From Candidatus Woesearchaeota archaeon (GTDB taxonomy: Archaea > Nanobdellota > Nanobdellia > Woesearchaeales > ARS49): a DNA stretch of 9,328 bases. The notes under the pieces were generated by a model that worked only from the letters and a program-made list of their open reading frames with translations, did not search any database and was not told where the DNA came from. This document shows, in pieces, positions 5,454-9,328 of the stretch. The position numbers and the translations under genes were made by a program. The stretch is taken from positions 1 to 9,328 of the forward strand of contig JACQNB010000028.1 of the NCBI GenBank assembly GCA_016203265.1, in the 5' to 3' direction. Within the stretch, counting starts at the first letter, position 1. Each line of letters begins with the position of its first letter.

Positions 5454-5461
5454 ATAAAAAA
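5454..5461 (-). promoter_or_regulatory. TATA box of the glycosyltransferase gene, possibly also a T-run terminator
   Basis: Minus-strand TTTTTTAT ends 23 bases before the ATG at 5430, predicting leaderless mRNA. It begins one base after the TAA stop of the 53-aa gene, so the T6 run could also end that transcript, since archaeal RNA polymerase can terminate at T-runs. Confidence 0.6.
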
Positions 5462-5462
5462 C

Positions 5463-5624
5463 TTACTTGATATTCGCGATCTTCTTCGCGACGTTGTCGA
5501 CCTGCTCGTGCAATGTGTCAACGGCGTCCTTCGGGATGTTGTGCTCCTTCGCGAACACGAAAATCCAGTTCTTCAGGTCACGGACCGCGTTTTCCGCGTC
5601 ACGGATTGAGTTTTGGTCGGTCAT
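5463..5624 (-). CDS. Small uncharacterised 53-aa protein
   Basis: A short ORF starting MTDQNSIRDAENAVRDLKNW and ending VDNVAKKIANIK. It is supported by a strong Shine-Dalgarno site (AAAGGTGAT, 5628-5636) four bases after GGTGA from the ATG, by a TATA box at 5659-5666, and by G/C-ending codons like its neighbours. The protein is polar and probably two amphipathic helices joined near EHNIPKDA, with heptad-like spacing in the second (VDTLHEQVDNVAKKI). That suggests helix bundling or oligomerisation. There is no Cys and no signal peptide. Family is unknown. It lies between the MgtE-like operon and the glycosyltransferase gene, with its own promoter, so it is probably its own transcription unit. 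Confidence 0.72.
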   Translation of the reverse strand: MTDQNSIRDAENAVRDLKNWIFVFAKEHNIPKDAVDTLHEQVDNVAKKIANIK

Positions 5625-5627
5625 GGG

Positions 5628-5636
5628 ATCACCTTT
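5628..5636 (-). promoter_or_regulatory. Shine-Dalgarno site of the 53-aa gene
   Basis: Minus-strand AAAGGTGAT ends 3 bases before the ATG at 5624. It matches the GGTGA class seen before the endonuclease V and surface-protein genes and is the main evidence that this small ORF is translated. Confidence 0.7.
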
Positions 5637-5658
5637 GTCGTGCGTAATGCGTGCGCGG

Positions 5659-5666
5659 ATAAAAAC
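5659..5666 (-). promoter_or_regulatory. TATA box of the 53-aa gene, possibly also a T-run terminator
   Basis: Minus-strand GTTTTTAT ends 34 bases before the ATG at 5624, giving a leader of about 10 bases with the Shine-Dalgarno site. It begins 6 bases past the stop of the second MgtE-like gene, so T5 may also help end the operon transcript. Confidence 0.6.
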
Positions 5667-5672
5667 GTTTCG

Positions 5673-6275
5673 CTAAAACAGCCACAACAGGACGAGCGCA
5701 AGCACGAGCATGCTTCCCAAGTCCGCAATCCCCGTCGCCAAGGGAATCAGGTAGTTGTCCGGGTCGTGGCCTTTCTTGTGCACGTACAGGCCGCCGAGGA
5801 TGCTGACGAGGAAGATGATGGTGACGAGCACAATCGTCGCGAGCAGCGACACGGCAAGCACGTTCACGAACAAGTAGATGTTGAACGGGAATCCCTTGAT
5901 GATGGCTAGGAGATACGCCACGCCGCCCATGTACAACGCCGTGATGACGGCGGCAGTCATCGTGGACGTGAATAGTGACTGCACGAAGGGATGCGTCCAG
6001 ATGTGATCGCGTTTGAGCTGTTTCGTGAACAACGCCGTCGTGAACCTGCTCGTCACGATGGCGCCGAAACCTCCGACCATCTCGTTCATCGCGGGAACTA
6101 AAATCAGGAACGGGATGAACAGCAGCAGTTTTTCGCGCACGAGCTCAAGACCGATGCCGCCGAACGCGCTGATGATGCTCGAGAACGCGAGCACCTGCAC
6201 GCTCTCGCGCAATATCTTGTTGGTGGTCTTCTCCTGCTCGATGTTGTGCAGTTGCTTGATGGGTGAGTAGGCCAT
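5673..6275 (-). CDS. MgtE/SLC41-like divalent cation transporter half, second subunit
   Basis: A 200-aa membrane protein with about five hydrophobic segments after a polar N-terminal 20 residues. Family marks: FLILVPAMNEMVGGFGAIVT (57-76) then SRF, equivalent to the P-x-x-x-x-x-x-G start of the MgtE pore domain; and GHDPDNYLIPLATGIADLGS (169-188), the DPDN...P...(G/A)D box in which the Asp (here 185) lines the Mg2+ pore in MgtE. The cytosolic N- and CBS domains of bacterial MgtE are absent. SLC41 carriers hold two such halves in one chain; here they are two genes. ATG 6275 is chosen because it overlaps the upstream TAA (TAATG) and has GGTGA four bases before it. It probably pairs with the preceding gene product to move Mg2+ or a related ion. 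Confidence 0.82.
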   Translation of the reverse strand: MAYSPIKQLHNIEQEKTTNKILRESVQVLAFSSIISAFGGIGLELVREKLLLFIPFLILVPAMNEMVGGFGAIVTSRFTTALFTKQLKRDHIWTHPFVQSLFTSTMTAAVITALYMGGVAYLLAIIKGFPFNIYLFVNVLAVSLLATIVLVTIIFLVSILGGLYVHKKGHDPDNYLIPLATGIADLGSMLVLALVLLWLF

Positions 6276-6811
6276 TAGATCACCAGTATCGCAGTCAGGA
6301 GCGAGATGATGCTCACCAAATCTCCTACAGCCGTGACATACGGTCCCATGATGTTGTCCGGATCGTAGCCGTGCCTGAACAGCCACACCGTGCTCGCGAA
6401 CGTGATGGGGATCATCAGGATGTTCGAGATGAACGCCGCGATGATGGCTATCAAGAGGATGCCGGGCGCGTCGATGCCGAACAGCAGTTTGGTCGAGATG
6501 TACGCCACGACGCCCAGAAGGATGCTGGTCGCGATGGCCAACAGAAAGCTCGCGTGAACGTTCTGTTTGCCGAACGCGCTGTGGTCGTCGCCGGCTGACT
6601 TCCGGTGCTGATGCAACGCCTTGCTGATTCTTGCCGCCAATGACGCCGCGATGCTGCCGCGCATCGCGAGAAAGCCAGGGATGAGGATGAACAGGCCAGG
6701 CAGCAAAGAAATCTTGTCGACCGCGAACGCGAGCAGCGTGCCGGCAGCCAGCGCGCCGGTGACGGACACGAGCTGGGCCGTCAGCATCTCGCGGAAGTCT
6801 TCCCAGATCAT
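6275..6811 (-). CDS. MgtE/SLC41-like divalent cation transporter half, first subunit
   Basis: A 178-aa membrane protein with about five hydrophobic segments. LLPGLFILIPGFLAMRGSIA (36-55) followed by ASLAARISKAL matches the P-x-x-x-x-x-x-G / lasRls pattern of SLC41 and archaeal MgtE domains. GYDPDNIMGPYVTAVGDLVS (148-167) carries the DPDN box and the G-Asp164-L pore motif. A charged loop (about 66-84, with HQHRKSAGDDH) lies between membrane segments. There are no CBS or N-domains. ATG 6811 is the start because it overlaps the TGA of the surface-protein gene (ATGA), and upstream residues in the open frame (6868-6812) are not hydrophobic or family-like. Translation is probably coupled to both neighbours. 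Confidence 0.84.
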   Translation of the reverse strand: MIWEDFREMLTAQLVSVTGALAAGTLLAFAVDKISLLPGLFILIPGFLAMRGSIAASLAARISKALHQHRKSAGDDHSAFGKQNVHASFLLAIATSILLGVVAYISTKLLFGIDAPGILLIAIIAAFISNILMIPITFASTVWLFRHGYDPDNIMGPYVTAVGDLVSIISLLTAILVI

Positions 6812-9291
6812 GGGCTGATGAAGTTTCCGTTGAGGTCGATGCAGAGATAGCGGGAGTCTTGGAGGCACTGGCTTGCTTCGTACACCGTGTTGACTTGCAT
6901 GACTTGGCGTTGCGCGTCCTGCGTTGTCAAATAGGGGTTTGTCGCCGTGAACGCGGAATCGTACGTGGCTGAGTCATAGCTCGTCCGGCAGGTGTTTGCG
7001 GTGTTGGACAGGCAGGCATAGTAGTCGTTGATGTTGTTGGCGATGACGGTTTGCGTTGCATCAGCGGTCGTGAGCGTCGTGTCCGTGCGCGCAATGCAGA
7101 GCTGCGAGGCATCGGTACAGAGCGTGACTGGTTCGTTCTGCGTGTTGACGCACGTGACGGTTGGGTCATTGCAGAGAGTCTGGTACTCGGTCGCCGTGTT
7201 CACGGTGATGGTCGTTTCCTGCGTCGGAGCGATTGCGAACGTGTCTGTCCGTGTCGCGTCCGCGAATTGGGGCTCGGTGATGTCAGTCCACTCGGCCGTT
7301 TGCGCCGCGCCGATGCGTTCCATCTGGACCGAGATGTAGAATTGCGTCAAGTCGGCAGTTCCCTGGTCTTCGAACACGTTCTGGTACGCATACGGATTGT
7401 TCGCGTACCACACTTGTGAGGGCGTGAGCTGTTCTGCCTGTTCCGCGGTGATGGGCTCCGTCGTCGCGTAGACCCTGATTTGGTAGTAGGAGTCGGCTTC
7501 GAGCACGGTCCTGACGGCGAAGGTTGCCGCGTCGACCGCGTACGCGTCAAAGGAAATCTCGCCGCTGCTGGTCGCGAGCAGTTGCTCAGCCGAAATCGTT
7601 GTTTGCAATGTCGGATCGGACAGCGTGACGGTGGAGATGGTGTTCAAGGAAAGGCGCTGGTAGTCGGTGAGTGTCGCGCTGGCCGTGTCCAGCGTCGCGC
7701 GGTAGGCATATTGGCCGGTCTCATCGACGGATACGAGCGTGCCGTCCTTGGTGAGCGTCGCGCTCGTGCCGGCGACTTGGCCGAGCGTTTCCGTCTCCCG
7801 CGTGTTGATGTCGTACAGTTGCGCCGTGTTGTCGGGATTGATGAGCAGGATGCTGTTGACGGGGATGTAGTCGGGGTTGGCCTCGACGATGTTCGTCGTT
7901 TCGGTCGGCGGCCGGACGATGTCGCTGGCGACGACGTCCGTTGACGTGAACTCCTGCGTCGTCACGTCCAGCGTGCCGAGGGTGCCGTCGGACGTGATGC
8001 CGACGATGACGTCGGGCGTGGCCTGCGTGAGGTCGTTGAGCGAGGTGATGGTCTGGTCGGGCGTGAATGACGCGACCGGACTTGACGCTGGTTGCGTGTC
8101 GATGTACGTGCGGTCTGCCGTCGTGAGGATGGTGTTCAGTTCGCCGTTCACGATGGTCTGGAAGACTTCCGTGGGCTCGACGTTGATGTTGGCCGTCGCA
8201 AGGATGTCCGCGCCATTGTCCGTGATGGCCGCCGTGACGAGCAAGTTCTGCAACGGGTCGTCCGCGGACGGGCCGGTGAACAGGATCTGGGAGGAGTAGG
8301 GTGTGGGACCTGCCGCGCTGATGGTGAGCAGTCCGAGGTCGTCCGCGGTGGCTTTCTGGTCGCTGCCGGAGAAGACATAGTGCCGGGTGACGGTGAGGGG
8401 GATGCCTTGCTCGCTGTTCAGCTGCGTGACGACGGCGTCTCCCTTCTGGGGCGCGATGAACATGTCTTGGGACGTGTCAAAGACTGCCGCCGTCTGCATC
8501 TGCAGCAACGGTTCGATGACGGCGTACTTGGTCTCGGCTCCGGGCCGCGCGACAAAGCCGATGGTGAGGATGAGCGAAACTGCCAGGATGCCGAGGCTGA
8601 ACAGCAGCCGGTTGCGCGTGTTGCCCTCGAGCACGAATCCGATGCTGACGAGCGTCGCGATGATGATGGCGATGCCAAGGCCGAGATTGGGGTCGACGTT
8701 CTGCGCCGCGCCGCCCGTGCTTCCTTCCCCTGATGGTCCGCCGCCGGAGGGAGTTTCTTTAGGCTTGCAGGAACAAGGATCGTCAGGGTCGGTTTTTGTC
8801 GGGTCGCAGCAGCTCGCGCCGCCGTCCGGACCGCCGAATGGTCGACACGCACCTTGTTGCAGGATTGCGCCGTGCGCATCGCTTCCCGAGGATGCAGTAT
8901 CATCCGCGCGCGAGGCGATGCAGGGGTTCATTGCGGGGTCTGCGCAGAAGTCGGTTCCCGCAGGCACCTTTGCGCCGTACAGTTTGTTGATGTCGCTATC
9001 GCCAAGGCCGAATGCGGGCTTTAATGCCTCCTCGTACGTTTTCGGCGGAATGCGCGTTTCGCGTTTTTTCCAATGTCCTTTTGCTGAATTGGGACCGTCT
9101 CTGACGCATTCATATGCAGTCATTTGTTTGCCATTGAGAACAGGCTTGATGGCGGGCAAGGCACAGGCGTATTTGATGGTGTCTCCTTCAGCTTGATCGC
9201 AGGGAGTGTTTTCGACGATAGGGTCTTCTGCCACCACGAACGGAACCAAGAAGAGCGCAACAAGGAGCACTGAGAGGAGTCGTTTCACCAT
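6808..9291 (-). CDS. Large cysteine-rich secreted/membrane surface protein (827 aa), first gene of the MgtE-like operon
   Basis: No family recognised. A signal peptide (1-21, cleavage near VVA-EDP) leads to a Cys-rich N-domain (22-178, ten Cys), a Gly/Ser linker (180-196), two membrane helices (about 203-222 and 229-247), and a C-terminal ectodomain of about 575 residues. Both flanking domains should therefore face outside. The ectodomain is Thr/Asp-rich, beta-like, nearly free of Lys, with DGTLGTLDV-type stretches near 435, 487 and 516 that recall propeller blades. It ends with four C-x(6-7)-C units (707/714, 725/732, 760/768, 809/817); a fifth of the same type is at 116/124 in the N-domain. 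Disulphides are likely. The ATG at 9291 follows AAAGGTGAT; a GTG at 9288 has better spacing. Its stop overlaps the first transporter gene. Gene call sure; role unknown. Confidence 0.8.
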   Translation of the reverse strand: MVKRLLSVLLVALFLVPFVVAEDPIVENTPCDQAEGDTIKYACALPAIKPVLNGKQMTAYECVRDGPNSAKGHWKKRETRIPPKTYEEALKPAFGLGDSDINKLYGAKVPAGTDFCADPAMNPCIASRADDTASSGSDAHGAILQQGACRPFGGPDGGASCCDPTKTDPDDPCSCKPKETPSGGGPSGEGSTGGAAQNVDPNLGLGIAIIIATLVSIGFVLEGNTRNRLLFSLGILAVSLILTIGFVARPGAETKYAVIEPLLQMQTAAVFDTSQDMFIAPQKGDAVVTQLNSEQGIPLTVTRHYVFSGSDQKATADDLGLLTISAAGPTPYSSQILFTGPSADDPLQNLLVTAAITDNGADILATANINVEPTEVFQTIVNGELNTILTTADRTYIDTQPASSPVASFTPDQTITSLNDLTQATPDVIVGITSDGTLGTLDVTTQEFTSTDVVASDIVRPPTETTNIVEANPDYIPVNSILLINPDNTAQLYDINTRETETLGQVAGTSATLTKDGTLVSVDETGQYAYRATLDTASATLTDYQRLSLNTISTVTLSDPTLQTTISAEQLLATSSGEISFDAYAVDAATFAVRTVLEADSYYQIRVYATTEPITAEQAEQLTPSQVWYANNPYAYQNVFEDQGTADLTQFYISVQMERIGAAQTAEWTDITEPQFADATRTDTFAIAPTQETTITVNTATEYQTLCNDPTVTCVNTQNEPVTLCTDASQLCIARTDTTLTTADATQTVIANNINDYYACLSNTANTCRTSYDSATYDSAFTATNPYLTTQDAQRQVMQVNTVYEASQCLQDSRYLCIDLNGNFISP

Positions 9292-9300
9292 ATCACCTTT
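9292..9300 (-). promoter_or_regulatory. Shine-Dalgarno site of the surface-protein operon
   Basis: Minus-strand AAAGGTGAT directly abuts the ATG at 9291, leaving 1 base after GGTGA, or 4 bases if the in-frame GTG at 9288 is used. Four bases is the spacing seen at the 53-aa gene and the second MgtE-like gene, so the GTG may be the real start. Confidence 0.6.
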
Positions 9301-9324
9301 TTTCGGTTGCTTGCGTGATTTTGC

Positions 9325-9328
9325 TTTA
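9325..9328 (-). promoter_or_regulatory. Partial TATA box cut by the right window edge
   Basis: Minus-strand TAAA ends 33 bases before the ATG at 9291, the spacing of the other Shine-Dalgarno-class promoters here. The rest of the box should lie just outside the window. Confidence 0.35.

Noticed and set aside
6276..6386. Longer start for the second MgtE-like gene
   Set aside because: The extension lies wholly inside the upstream transporter gene, is not membrane-like, and the ATG at 6275 has an ideal overlap and GGTGA site.
6812..6868. Longer start for the first MgtE-like gene
   Set aside because: It would overlap the end of the surface-protein gene by about 60 bases; the ATG at 6811 gives the usual ATGA overlap.
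7480..9196. Long plus-strand frames opposite the surface-protein gene
   Set aside because: They lack Shine-Dalgarno sites and domains and arise from the third-position GC bias of the minus-strand gene.
1..9328. CRISPR array, tRNA/rRNA genes, insertion sequences, integrase or attachment sites
   Set aside because: No regularly spaced repeats, no cloverleaf with CCA or GTTCGA-type arm, no transposase or recombinase motifs and no terminal inverted repeats were found by eye.

Overview
The window looks like chromosomal DNA from an archaeon. Promoters are TATA boxes at fixed distances from starts, ribosome binding sites are GGTGA-type, the left-edge gene reads as an archaeal-type methionine aminopeptidase, and there is an ER/archaeal-type S26 peptidase with a His in place of the bacterial catalytic Lys. 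Coding DNA is GC-rich with mostly G/C-ending codons, and genes are packed with overlaps of 1 to 4 bases. The S26 peptidase style and the split MgtE/SLC41-like transporter halves recall DPANN genomes (Woesearchaeota or relatives). That lineage call is from memory and not proven here.

Layout. 1-151: start of a methionine aminopeptidase gene (minus, leaving the window) and a short divergent promoter region. 152-1560: two convergent alpha/beta hydrolase genes, an RBBP9/YdeN-like one (plus) and a second one (minus). 1561-1709: an intergenic stretch with three hairpins that pair better as minus-strand RNA, an 11-base direct repeat and a TATA box. 1710-2207: a secreted or membrane-anchored S26-type peptidase (minus). 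2208-2336: divergent promoter region. 2337-4755: a plus-strand operon of endonuclease V, a 455-aa protein with a coiled coil and a HicA-like C-terminal domain, and a 131-aa protein of unknown function, joined by 1- and 4-base overlaps. 4756-5430: a glycosyltransferase (minus) whose stop directly abuts that of the operon. 5463-5624: a 53-aa gene with a strong Shine-Dalgarno site. 5673-9291: a minus-strand operon with overlapping genes, made of an 827-aa cysteine-rich two-pass surface protein followed by two MgtE/SLC41-like membrane halves.

Two modules deserve most attention. The first is the endonuclease V operon, which links an inosine-directed nuclease (with an unusual Lys to Asn change) to a probable RNA-binding or RNA-acting protein. 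The second is the coupling of a large secreted cysteine-rich ectodomain protein to a split Mg2+-type transporter. The promoters also fall into two spacing classes: TATA 22-24 bases from the start codon (leaderless mRNA), and TATA 33-35 bases away with a Shine-Dalgarno site in a leader of roughly 10-12 bases. No tRNA, rRNA, CRISPR array, insertion sequence or gene-free stretch over 300 bases was seen.
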